A stretch of 14,564 nucleotides of DNA from Planctomycetaceae bacterium (GTDB lineage Bacteria; Planctomycetota; Planctomycetia; Pirellulales; Pirellulaceae). Location: assembly GCA_007695205.1 (NCBI GenBank), contig REEF01000674.1, positions 1 through 14,564 on the forward strand. Reading direction: 5' to 3'. The notes beneath the pieces were generated by a model that saw only the letters and a list, made by a program, of their open reading frames with translations, made no database searches and was not told the origin of the DNA. Below are positions 6,598 through 13,246 of the stretch, piece after piece (position 1 is the first letter of the stretch; each line of letters opens with the position of its first letter). A program made the translations under genes and the position numbers.

Positions 6598-8367
6598 CTA
6601 TTTCGTCTCCGTCTCTCGATTCCAAGCAAACCATTGGGCAACCACCGTCAGCGTATCGTTCAGAAACCCATCACGACAGGCATGACGCTGGATTTTGCCG
6701 CTGGAAGTCTTCGGAATCGATCCAAAACGCACGAGAATAACTCCATCTGGTGTTATCTCGTGCTCTAGAGTCACCTTTTTTCGGATGCTTTCAATCACAT
6801 CCGACCAGTCTTTACGTCGTATCCGTTCGACTTCACTGACGACAATCAGACGTTCACGTCCGCTGATATCGACCGAGAAACAGCCGACGGCACCGGCTTG
6901 CAGATGATGATTGCTCTGCTCGACCGTCTGCTCGATGTCCTGCGGGTACCGATTCACCCCACGGATGATGATTAGATCCTTCAAGCGGCCAGTGACAAAC
7001 AGCTCACCTTCGTGCAAAAAGCCGAGGTCACCTGTTCGCAAATACGTCCCGCTGGTGCTGTCTACCAGTTTCGCCTGGAAGGTTTCCTGAGTCGCCCCTG
7101 GATTCTCCCAGTAGCCCAAACCGACGCTGGGGCTGTCGATCCAAATCTCACCCACTCGATCCGCGGGAAGTTGTCGGCAATGGATGGGATCGACGATACG
7201 CAGGTCCTGGCCCGGAAGGACGCTTCCGCAACCGACCAATTTCCTGGCTTCGGGGTGATCCGCATCCACAAGGATGACTTGATGTTCGTCCAGCGACTTT
7301 CCATGAAAGGTGCGCATTATGGCAGGGGCCCTCTTTTCTCCGCCCGTGACGATCAGCGTCGCTTCTGCCATCCCATAGCAGGGATAAAGGGCTTCGGCTC
7401 GAAAGCCAACCGGGCCAAAACGCTCGATAAACGCTTCCAAGGTGCTCGCACGGATCGGTTCGGCCCCGTTGAAGGCGATATCCCAACTGCTGAGATCTAG
7501 CCCTTGGAGTTGTTCGTCAGTAACCTTTTGGATGCACAGTTCATAGGCGAAATTCGGTCCGCCGCTGATCGTCGTCCGATATCGGGTGATGGTCCGCAAC
7601 CAACGAATGGGCTTTTGCAGGAATGCCAACGGCGACATCAAAATGCACGTGAGCCCCGAGAACACAGGGTTGAGTATACCGCCGATCAATCCCATGTCGT
7701 GGTAGGTGGGCAGCCAGAAAACGCCATTTCCTATTCGCCCCGGTTCGAAACCATAGGAGATCGATTTCATATTGTGCATCAGATTCCGATGAGCAAGCAT
7801 AACCCCCTTGGGTGTTCCTGTTGATCCCGAGGTGTATTGCAGTGCTGCGATCGTTTCTGGTTCCAGCGTGGGCGGCGTCCATTGATCGACCAGTTGGTCC
7901 TCCAGCGTGTCGGTCGGGATCCAGGCCAGATTCTTCAGGTGAGGGGCTTGGTCCAACAGACCGCTGACCCGATCGGTGACATCATGAACGCTGAGGGCCG
8001 CTGTGGCCTCGGCGTTATCCGAGATCGCCTGGATGCGATTCATATTGCGATTGCGTCGGGGGGGGTACGCGGGGACGGCGATCGTTCCCGAGTAGATGCA
8101 GCCGAAGAAGGCAGCCAAGAAATCCAAGCCGGGAGGATACAACAGCAGGGCTCGCTGACCCGCCATGTTCATCGATTGCAACTTGGCTGCCACCATGCGA
8201 GCTCGACGATCCAGTTCCTCGTAGGTCCAGCAGATTCTGTCCGATTCTCCGTCTCGAAGAAAGCAGAATGCCGTGCTCTCCGGGCTATGCGTCGCCCAAA
8301 AGCGGAGCGAATCCATCAGGTTCGTTTGCTGTGCCGCTAACGTCTCGAGGTTGCCTTGAGGTTCCAC
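6598..8367 (-). CDS. fatty acyl-AMP ligase (FAAL), ANL superfamily
   Basis: A 589-aa adenylating enzyme that activates a fatty acid with ATP to acyl-AMP, normally for transfer to an acyl carrier protein. Core motifs: the phosphate loop in YTSGSTGTPKG (about 178-188), YPCYGMAEAT (about 328-337), YLRTGDLGFL (about 442-451) with TGRLKDLIIIRG, and the C-terminal catalytic Lys in SSGKIQR (K558). The stretch around 244-277 (LAFLQKPIRWL, then SGGPNFAYELC) is typical of FAALs rather than acyl-CoA ligases. Length matches a complete FAAL with both N- and C-terminal domains. The start is GTG at 8367 with GGAG 10 nt upstream; an in-frame stop lies just upstream. No polyketide synthase, NRPS or acyl carrier protein gene is in the window, so the acceptor is unknown. 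A promoter-rich leader with palindromes precedes it. Confidence 0.93.
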   Translation of the reverse strand: MEPQGNLETLAAQQTNLMDSLRFWATHSPESTAFCFLRDGESDRICWTYEELDRRARMVAAKLQSMNMAGQRALLLYPPGLDFLAAFFGCIYSGTIAVPAYPPRRNRNMNRIQAISDNAEATAALSVHDVTDRVSGLLDQAPHLKNLAWIPTDTLEDQLVDQWTPPTLEPETIAALQYTSGSTGTPKGVMLAHRNLMHNMKSISYGFEPGRIGNGVFWLPTYHDMGLIGGILNPVFSGLTCILMSPLAFLQKPIRWLRTITRYRTTISGGPNFAYELCIQKVTDEQLQGLDLSSWDIAFNGAEPIRASTLEAFIERFGPVGFRAEALYPCYGMAEATLIVTGGEKRAPAIMRTFHGKSLDEHQVILVDADHPEARKLVGCGSVLPGQDLRIVDPIHCRQLPADRVGEIWIDSPSVGLGYWENPGATQETFQAKLVDSTSGTYLRTGDLGFLHEGELFVTGRLKDLIIIRGVNRYPQDIEQTVEQSNHHLQAGAVGCFSVDISGRERLIVVSEVERIRRKDWSDVIESIRKKVTLEHEITPDGVILVRFGSIPKTSSGKIQRHACRDGFLNDTLTVVAQWFAWNRETETK

Positions 8368-8374
8368 GATAATT

Positions 8375-8410
8375 TCACTCCATGATCATCCGTGTTTCGG
8401 TCACTTCCAT
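8375..8410 (-). CDS. candidate leader peptide (11 aa) ahead of the acyl-AMP ligase
   Basis: On the minus strand an ATG at 8410 opens a 12-codon frame (MEVTETRMIME, stop TGA at 8375-8377) that ends 7 nt before the GTG of the FAAL gene. It has its own purine-rich site (AGAGGG, 10 nt upstream), and its last codons cover the GGAG of the FAAL gene, so ribosomes finishing it could influence FAAL initiation. So short a frame can occur by chance, and no conserved codon pattern can be assessed from one sequence. Confidence 0.25.
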   Translation of the reverse strand: MEVTETRMIME

Positions 8411-8432
8411 GATCAAACGTCCCTCTTGATCA
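8375..8432. promoter_or_regulatory. cluster of three TGATCA palindromes and a direct repeat upstream of the acyl-AMP ligase
   Basis: TGATCA occurs at 8383-8388, 8410-8415 and 8427-8432. The last two sit in a perfect 7-bp inverted repeat TGATCAA-N9-TTGATCA (8410-8416/8426-8432). The first two are inside a direct repeat, TCACTCCATGATCA (8375-8388) and TCACTTCCATGATCA (8401-8415), 26 bp apart. The cluster lies 16-65 bp before the GTG start and could be an operator for a dimeric regulator of the FAAL gene. The protein that binds is not indicated by the sequence. Confidence 0.4.
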
Positions 8433-8590
8433 CCGACTTAGGATCGCGGTATGCCGCGAACGCATCGTCAACTATCGGAGTTGCAGCGTGGTCTTGATTG
8501 ACACAAGTCCCACGGGCATGGTAATCGACCTAATCATTGTAATCGGAACCAGCCGAAATTCCGACAGCTAGTGATCCACAAGAAACGCAA

Positions 8591-8617
8591 ACTGCCCGGG
8601 AACAAATCCCGGGCAGT
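8591..8617 (-). terminator. intrinsic terminator of the repeat-protein gene
   Basis: ACTGCCCGGG (8591-8600) and CCCGGGCAGT (8608-8617) form a perfect 10-bp GC-rich stem with a 7-nt loop. On the minus strand it is followed by TTTGCGTTTCTT. It lies 88 bp beyond the stop of the gene at 8706, the expected place for its terminator. Confidence 0.85.
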
Positions 8618-8705
8618 CTGACATTTCCATGTTTTTCGCGTGAGTGATCCGGTCTCGTGGACCATTCAAGCGGTGGCTTGGTGAGCCAATCGCTATCCGC
8701 TTAGC

Positions 8706-9428
8706 TTACGCTTCGGCGTCGACGACCGGTGCCGGAGGCATCGGGGGCTCGTCGGCCGGGACCGGAGCGATCTTCATATCGTCCTTGCCATCCCAACCAC
8801 CTTTGGTGCCCTTCGTGCCCTTGCCACCCTTGGGGTCGCAGCAAACAGGCCGACGGCAGGCGAAGATGCGGTCCAGCAGGGACGGGCCGCAGTGCACTCG
8901 GGAAACACGGCCCTTCTGGGCGCTATCCTTGGTGCCTTTGCCGTCATCGCAGCCCTTCTGAGCAGAACCGTGCAAGAGGCCCAGTCCCAGCCCAGTACGC
9001 TGGACGTGGCAATGGCCGTTCTTGGTTCCGTTCTTGGTGCCCTTGGGGTCATCGCAGCACCGCTGGACGTGACCGTTCAACAGGCCCAGCCCCAGCCCAG
9101 CTCGCTGGACGTGGCAATGGCCGTTCTTGGTTCCGTTCTTGGTACCGCCCTTGGGGTCATCGCAGCACCTCTGAGCACAACCGCTCAGCAGGCCCAAGCC
9201 CAGCCCAGGACGCTGGACGTGGCAATGACCGTTCTTCGTGCCATTCTTCTGAGCGCACCGGTCGTGGCACGCTTTCTGAAGGGCACCCGCGTCACAGCAG
9301 CCGGCTTTCGAGCCTTTTTGCTCTGAGCCGCTGCTGCCGAGCATTCGGTTCAATAGATCGAAACCGAAGCTCTGAGTGCTCAGGCCGAGGCCGAGCACCA
9401 TCGTTGCAACGAGAATGTTCCACTTCAT
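8706..9428 (-). CDS. exported Cys/His-rich tandem-repeat protein of unknown function
   Basis: A 240-aa protein I cannot assign to a known family. Residues 1-22 form a signal peptide (MKW, hydrophobic core, cleavage near SFG). Residues 23-61 contain CC and C-H-x-x-C pairs. Three near-identical repeats follow (62-97, 98-132, 133-167), each with NGTKNGHCHVQR, GLGLGLL, then QRCCDDPKG or a variant (third copy QKGCDDGKG). A degenerate fourth unit (about 180-210) keeps HCG, CRRP and VCCDPKGGKG, and the tail is Gly/Lys- then Pro-rich. The HCH and CCDD pairs suggest metal binding or disulfide cross-linking outside the cytoplasm; the high Lys/Gly content suggests a surface or matrix protein. The ATG at 9428 has AAAGGAGA centred about 10-12 nt upstream. 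The gene is monocistronic with its own terminator. Export, repeats and Cys are seen; function is inference. Confidence 0.85.
   Translation of the reverse strand: MKWNILVATMVLGLGLSTQSFGFDLLNRMLGSSGSEQKGSKAGCCDAGALQKACHDRCAQKNGTKNGHCHVQRPGLGLGLLSGCAQRCCDDPKGGTKNGTKNGHCHVQRAGLGLGLLNGHVQRCCDDPKGTKNGTKNGHCHVQRTGLGLGLLHGSAQKGCDDGKGTKDSAQKGRVSRVHCGPSLLDRIFACRRPVCCDPKGGKGTKGTKGGWDGKDDMKIAPVPADEPPMPPAPVVDAEA
8928..9245 (-). repeat. three tandem 105-108-bp coding repeats
   Basis: Units lie at 9245-9138 (108 bp), 9137-9033 (105 bp) and 9032-8928 (105 bp) inside the exported repeat protein. Long blocks are identical at the nucleotide level, including synonymous positions, which points to recent duplication or ongoing unequal recombination. 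The first unit has one extra codon (a second Gly in PKGGTK). The copy number may vary among strains. Confidence 0.85.
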
Positions 9429-9979
9429 CGAGCCATGTCTCCTTTACGATGGAACAAGTGAAATCACACTGGCGCTGTTCCGCTTGAATCGTTTTGCAGT
9501 AAGATGTCGTCGGGCTCGCCGAAGGCGGGAGACGGCATCGAACCGTGGATGGGTCCACTTGGCCAAGGGGACCGATCTGGGTCAATCTTGCGGTAGGCTG
9601 TCCGAAACACGCATCGGCGCACCACGGTTCAAACGGTAGGTTTATCGCCAGCAGCGGCAGAGTCACTCATTGACCCTGGCTAAGTCCGCCGGTTGGTCTG
9701 ACGCGTCGCTCGGGTGCCACCACGGCAAGCCTCTATCGCGTCAACACCTTCGATATCGGCGTGATCTGCCGAGACCCTTGAGAGTACCGAAGTAATTTTC
9801 AGCAAATGGTTTACGACGATGAGTGTGCCGAACTTACGGCCGGTATCGCCTGGTGAATCCGTATCGGTTGTAGGGGCGATCGGCCGGTCGCGATGGCCTC
9901 GAATCGCTCGTTTTCAACCCGCACGGCGTAAGCTGAAACGGTCGTATCGATCGACGGGGTGGATCGCATCTTGGCGAGT
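9429..9979. other. long intergenic region without recognisable genes
   Basis: This 551-bp region lies between the divergent repeat-protein and RNase H-like genes. It must hold the promoters of both, but I find no convincing -35/-10 pair, no hairpin with a T-run, no tRNA-like fold and no frame with a good start and ribosome site. A few short open frames on both strands look like noise. Confidence 0.5.
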
Positions 9980-10951
9980 ATGACGATGACATATCTTCTG
10001 GGCACTGACGAAGCCGGTTACGGTCCCAAGCTGGGACCCTTGGTGATCGCTGCTAGCCTGTGGCAGGTTCCCGATTGGTCAAGAAATGCCGATTGGTACC
10101 ATCAGCTTGGTGATCTGGTGACTCGGCAAGCGGCCAAGTCCCAGACGCTGCTGCCCGTGCCCCTGGCCGATTCGAAGACGCTCTATCAATCCGGCGGCGG
10201 ATTGGCTAGGCTCGAATCCGGGCTGTTTCCCGCGATGCTCGCTGCCGGGTTGAACGTCGATCGCTGGAAGGATGCCTGGACAGCGATCGCGCCCCATTGC
10301 GCAAACGAACTGCTGAGCCTCCCGTGGTACCGGCAATTCGATGTCGCGTTACCGGTTGATGCCGATCCACTACTACTGCAGCAACGCGGCCGAGCTTTCC
10401 GCCTGGGGCTCGACCAACGGGGCATTCGTCTCGTGAGTATCCGAGCTCGCGTGGTGGTCGCACCGCAGTTCAATCAACTGGTGGACCGGTGGGGTGGGAA
10501 GGGAACCCTGTTGTCCCACGAGACGTTGCAGTTAATTCGCGACTTGGTCAGCCCGCTAGATGCCGAACCGGTCCTGGTCTGCTGCGACAAACATGGCGGC
10601 CGAGACCGGTATGGGGCGCTGCTACAACACCATTTTCCCGAACAGCGACTGGAAATCTGCCGCGAAGGCCGCGCCCAGAGCATCTACCGACTGGGGCCGC
10701 CGGCGGGCGGTATCGAACTGCGCTTCGCTGCCAAGGGCGAAACCTTCCTGCCGTCAGCGTTAGCCTCGATGATGGCAAAATACCTACGCGAACTGGCCAT
10801 GATGGCCTTCAACCAATTCTGGCAACAACACGTGCCCGGCTTGAAACCCACCGCAGGGTACCCGGCCGACGCGCGTCGATTCTTCGAAGAAATCGACGCC
10901 GCTCGACAGCGATTGATGATCCCCGAACATCAAGTTTGGCGAACTCGATGA
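9980..10951 (+). CDS. divergent RNase HII-like nuclease
   Basis: A 323-aa protein with the order of RNase H type-2 motifs: GTDEAGYGPKLGPLVIAA at the N-terminus (D10, E11), ADSKTL (D64, K66), LVCCDKHGG (D203), and SMMAKYLRELAMM (E271) followed by PTAGYPADARRFFEEI, which parallels the KGYGT helix. The family cleaves RNA in RNA-DNA hybrids, for example at misincorporated ribonucleotides. Differences: the substrate-sensing GRG/GKG motif reads GYG; the fourth acid is Glu, as in RNase HIII; and the protein is over 100 residues longer than normal RNase HII, with inserted sequence between D64 and D203. It may be an accessory nuclease, not the housekeeping rnhB. The ATG at 9980 is preferred; a GTG at 9959 (+7 residues) and an ATG at 9986 are in frame, and no strong ribosome site decides between them. 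Confidence 0.8.
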   Translation: MTMTYLLGTDEAGYGPKLGPLVIAASLWQVPDWSRNADWYHQLGDLVTRQAAKSQTLLPVPLADSKTLYQSGGGLARLESGLFPAMLAAGLNVDRWKDAWTAIAPHCANELLSLPWYRQFDVALPVDADPLLLQQRGRAFRLGLDQRGIRLVSIRARVVVAPQFNQLVDRWGGKGTLLSHETLQLIRDLVSPLDAEPVLVCCDKHGGRDRYGALLQHHFPEQRLEICREGRAQSIYRLGPPAGGIELRFAAKGETFLPSALASMMAKYLRELAMMAFNQFWQQHVPGLKPTAGYPADARRFFEEIDAARQRLMIPEHQVWRTR

Positions 10952-10955
10952 ACGC

Positions 10956-10993
10956 CTGGGGCGCCGGGTTGCCTCGAGGGCTTAGCGCCCCAG
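10956..10993. terminator. bidirectional hairpin between convergent genes
   Basis: CTGGGGCGC (10956-10964) and GCGCCCCAG (10985-10993) pair perfectly around 20 nt. The hairpin overlaps the last codons and stop of the FIST gene (TAA at 10982-10984) and begins 5 nt after the stop of the RNase H-like gene (10951). There is no T-run, so termination is inferred from the stem and the convergent position. Confidence 0.55.
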
Positions 10994-12055
10994 CACCGTG
11001 AACATGACGTGCCAGCCGCTACCGCCAACCAGCACACCCGGGACCTGTTCCGACGGATCCAAGGGGCCGACTTCCCCGGCACAGTAGCACCCGAACAGTG
11101 CCAGGTCTTCGCCCAAGGCCTGCCGGATGGCAGTCCATTCGTCCTCGGGGCGATGCAACCGGCCTCGTCGTCCGGCGCAATTAAAGGCCAGGACGCCCAG
11201 CGGCTCGCCGGTCATTGCGGCCAACGCCTCCGCCGCGCCGTCTTTGGCGGTTGCGATGATTTGATCGTTTTCCATGGCTTTCCGGCCCGACAGGCTGACC
11301 TGGAAATCGCCCGACAACATCAAGGCAACGGCGCTGTCAGCATGGGCTTTGCCTTGAAAGTAGACGTACGTCTGTCCCGCGTTCTTGTTGGCGCTGCCAC
11401 CGGTGATCGGAAAGTCAGGACCGACGACCTGCTGGACGCCTTCGACCAGGTACTTGTTCTGCGGCGAATGGGCATCGGCCAGCAGGATCATCAGACGATC
11501 CTGATCGGTGCGTCGCAGCTTGTCGGTCAACTGCTTCCCGACCGCGTGTAGCCGCTCCTTGATCAACGGCTCGCTGTCCTCAAACGTCAATCGAGCGACT
11601 CCCATTTCGGTGACCAGGGCTGCCGACACCGAGATGCCGTCGCCCGCGATCCCCAACAGGCTGACCGAGTCGAATCCGGCGGTGCCGTGTTGCGTAAAGG
11701 AGCCGTAGGTCGAGCTGCCAAAGATGCGCTCTTTCGGAATGACCGAACCGATGCCTTGCAACAACTGTTGTTTCCAAGGCAAATCTTCAAAGCACTCGGA
11801 GACCAGCACGGCCTGCAGCGGCGTATCGCCGATCGCGGCCATCAGCTCCCGCGCCGCCGCCTCGCCCGCCGCCATCGGCTGGTCGTCCTGGTCCTCGACC
11901 AACACGGTCTGCATCAGAATCGTGCCGATTCGCCCTTCGCTCGCAGCACCGTGATCCGAATCGCTGGCATGCAGGGTGCCGGCCAGGCACCAAGTCACGC
12001 CGACGATCGCGGCGACCAAACGCGCCCAAAACATGTGATGAAAGCTTTGCGTCAT
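10982..12055 (-). CDS. exported FIST-domain protein
   Basis: A 357-aa protein. Residues 1-30 are a signal peptide (hydrophobic stretch about 11-27, cleavage near LHA|SD; no lipobox Cys). The rest matches the FIST N and FIST C domains: a repeated DTPLQAVLVSECFED / GSSTYGSF section, PITGGSANKN with YVYFQGKAHADSAVALML, then AFNCAGRRGRL and the C-terminal LFGCYCAGEVGP signature. FIST domains are thought to sense small ligands, possibly amino acids, and usually sit in cytoplasmic proteins or next to kinase, GGDEF or methyl-acceptor modules. Here the domain stands alone and exported. The ATG at 12055 is preferred because AAGGAG lies 10 nt upstream, overlapping the stop of the preceding gene (12070); a longer frame to 12136 lies inside that gene. 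Two-gene operon with the CBM9-like protein. Confidence 0.88.
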   Translation of the reverse strand: MTQSFHHMFWARLVAAIVGVTWCLAGTLHASDSDHGAASEGRIGTILMQTVLVEDQDDQPMAAGEAAARELMAAIGDTPLQAVLVSECFEDLPWKQQLLQGIGSVIPKERIFGSSTYGSFTQHGTAGFDSVSLLGIAGDGISVSAALVTEMGVARLTFEDSEPLIKERLHAVGKQLTDKLRRTDQDRLMILLADAHSPQNKYLVEGVQQVVGPDFPITGGSANKNAGQTYVYFQGKAHADSAVALMLSGDFQVSLSGRKAMENDQIIATAKDGAAEALAAMTGEPLGVLAFNCAGRRGRLHRPEDEWTAIRQALGEDLALFGCYCAGEVGPLDPSEQVPGVLVGGSGWHVMFTVLGR

Positions 12056-12069
12056 GACGATCGTTCTCC

Positions 12070-13128
12070 TTAGTATTTGGATGTACAGAGTCCCCAACGG
12101 ATCTTGTTGCCCAACGGCGACTCGTCTTGCCAGCAACCGCCCGCCCAGCGGTTCCAGGCGTGTGGGTCGCCCCGGTCGGGCCAGAGTTTCGCGTGCTGAG
12201 CCAGATCGCGCAGCCCCGTGCCGCCGGGGTCGTGGACCAGGACCGAGAAGAAGAATTCACGGCCTGCGATGGGAAGAAGCGCATTGTCCAACAGTCGAAA
12301 AGGCACCGAGCATTCGTAGTAGGTGATCCCGTCGTTTCGCCAAACAGCTACCTCGACCTGATCGCACACCAGCGAGTCCAGCGGGCGGGGCCGAGCGGCT
12401 TCGTCTGCCCGCAGCTCGGGGGTGACCAATCGAAAGCATTTGGCACCGCCGTCCTCCGTGGCCACCAGTAGGAACTCGAATCGCCCCGCTGCTGCGAGGT
12501 CCGGCGGCTGGTCTGGAGGCGGCACGGCGGCCAGGGCGAATTGGACCGCGTCGAACGACGATCGGCCGGATGCGTCCCACGGGACCAACTCCTGCTGGTC
12601 AACCGCGACCAACAGACTGAAATGACGGCGGCTCCAGTAAGTGCTGATCGTCGTCTCCCGCTGGCCGGTTCGAAACGAAATCGGGATCGCATCGTCCCAT
12701 TCGTCCGGCCGGCCGTCCACCTGGACTCGAAAATAGGGCGCACTGGCCACGAACGTCTCTTGCCGATGGGTCGCCTGACCATCCGGCCCGATGGCGGTGA
12801 TCTCGAACGGATAGCGGTTGGTTTCCAGGTTGCGCCCCCGCGCGATGTTGAATGCCAGCCGCTGCGTTTCGCCGGAATCCAAGCGGACGGTGCGTGTGTC
12901 AGGCGATAATTGCCACGACGGCGGCGGTCGCAGCACGATCTGGCCCTCCCAAGATGCGTTGCCCGTATTCTGCACCATCACCATCGCCAACGGACCGGTA
13001 GCAGGTGGAACCGTCAGCGTTTCTACTCGCATCCGGAGCTCGTCCTGGGCCGCACAGACGATCGGCCCAACCAACAGACAACAGACAAGTACCCAATGGC
13101 ACGGGGGCCTCGATGTTTTCCGGCTCAC
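12070..13128 (-). CDS. exported protein with Ig-like and CBM9/DOMON-like domains
   Basis: A 352-aa protein. Signal peptide 1-~27 (hydrophobic segment WVLVCCLLVGPIVCA). Residues about 30-128 resemble an Ig-like NEW3/CARDB-type beta-sandwich (NTGNASWEGQIVL, LDSGETQRLAFNIA). Residues about 130-318 resemble carbohydrate-binding module 9/DOMON-like domains: PYFRVQVDGRPDEWDDA is the usual opening, and YYECSVPFRLL and EFFFSVLVHDPGG fit the later strands. Such domains bind sugars, haem or other ligands; none can be named here. There is no catalytic domain. The start is GTG at 13128 with AGGAGG about 10 nt upstream. It ends 14 bp before the FIST gene start, so the two are translated from one mRNA and may form a ligand-binding pair in the periplasm. 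Confidence 0.82.
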   Translation of the reverse strand: MSRKTSRPPCHWVLVCCLLVGPIVCAAQDELRMRVETLTVPPATGPLAMVMVQNTGNASWEGQIVLRPPPSWQLSPDTRTVRLDSGETQRLAFNIARGRNLETNRYPFEITAIGPDGQATHRQETFVASAPYFRVQVDGRPDEWDDAIPISFRTGQRETTISTYWSRRHFSLLVAVDQQELVPWDASGRSSFDAVQFALAAVPPPDQPPDLAAAGRFEFLLVATEDGGAKCFRLVTPELRADEAARPRPLDSLVCDQVEVAVWRNDGITYYECSVPFRLLDNALLPIAGREFFFSVLVHDPGGTGLRDLAQHAKLWPDRGDPHAWNRWAGGCWQDESPLGNKIRWGLCTSKY

Positions 13129-13129
13129 T

Positions 13130-13177
13130 TTAGCTCAACCTCCTGGATGGACCTCCATGGACTGGATGGACCTCCAT
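13130..13177 (-). CDS. candidate leader peptide (15 aa) ahead of the CBM9-like gene
   Basis: On the minus strand ATG at 13177 opens a frame MEVHPVHGGPSRRLS that stops with TAA at 13130-13132, one base before the GTG of the next gene. It spans both 19-bp repeats and the AGGAGG site of that gene. No good ribosome site precedes it, and the frame continues an antisense open frame through the helicase gene, so it may be fortuitous. Confidence 0.18.
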   Translation of the reverse strand: MEVHPVHGGPSRRLS

Positions 13178-13180
13178 GGA
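13143..13180. repeat. two abutting perfect 19-bp direct repeats
   Basis: CTGGATGGACCTCCATGGA occurs at 13143-13161 and again at 13162-13180, followed by a further CTG. Each copy carries GGAGG on the minus strand, and the first copy overlaps the AGGAGG ribosome site (13139-13144) of the CBM9-like gene. The position in the leader of that gene and upstream of the helicase promoter suggests either an operator or a recent slippage duplication. Confidence 0.9.
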
Positions 13181-13202
13181 CTGCCGACGGGAAACACGAT
13201 CT

Positions 13203-13210
13203 ATTATAAT
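13203..13210. promoter_or_regulatory. palindromic -10 element for divergent promoters
   Basis: ATTATAAT is its own reverse complement, so a perfect TATAAT reads on the + strand (13205-13210) and on the minus strand (13208-13203). On the + strand CTGCCG 18 nt upstream is a weak -35 (3 of 6), with transcription towards the helicase start at 13247. On the minus strand only a T-rich stretch occupies the -35 place. Transcripts in the two directions would start within about 20 bp of each other and their promoters would compete. Confidence 0.5.
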
Positions 13211-13246
13211 TGGGCCTAAACAGGAAAAAAAGGTGACAGGATCGCG

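Larger units (their letters stand above)
8368..8705. other. intergenic region between the acyl-AMP ligase and repeat-protein genes
   Basis: These 338 bp hold the FAAL leader with its palindromes, the terminator of the repeat-protein gene, and an imperfect hairpin at 8487-8514 (CGTGG/CCACG outside, CTTG/CAAG inside). No convincing -35/-10 pair for the FAAL gene was found and no further gene can be supported. Confidence 0.6.

Noticed and set aside
8498..8526. Perfect TTGACA on the + strand in the intergenic region
   Set aside because: Seventeen bases downstream the sequence is GTAATC, a poor -10, and no + strand gene follows within 1.4 kb.
8892..9326. A 144-codon open frame on the + strand opposite the repeat protein, with hydrophobic repeats
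   Set aside because: It mirrors the tandem repeats of the minus-strand gene, which alone has a signal peptide, a ribosome site and a terminator. The repeats keep the opposite frame open by default.
9425..9436. Three-codon frame (M-A-R-stop) overlapping the ATG of the repeat protein
   Set aside because: Its ATG lies only 2 nt from the GGAG, too close for initiation, and so short a frame has high chance occurrence.
12056..12136. N-terminal extension of the FIST protein
   Set aside because: It would overlap the end of the CBM9-like gene and place 27 polar residues before the signal peptide; AAGGAG before 12055 supports the shorter protein.
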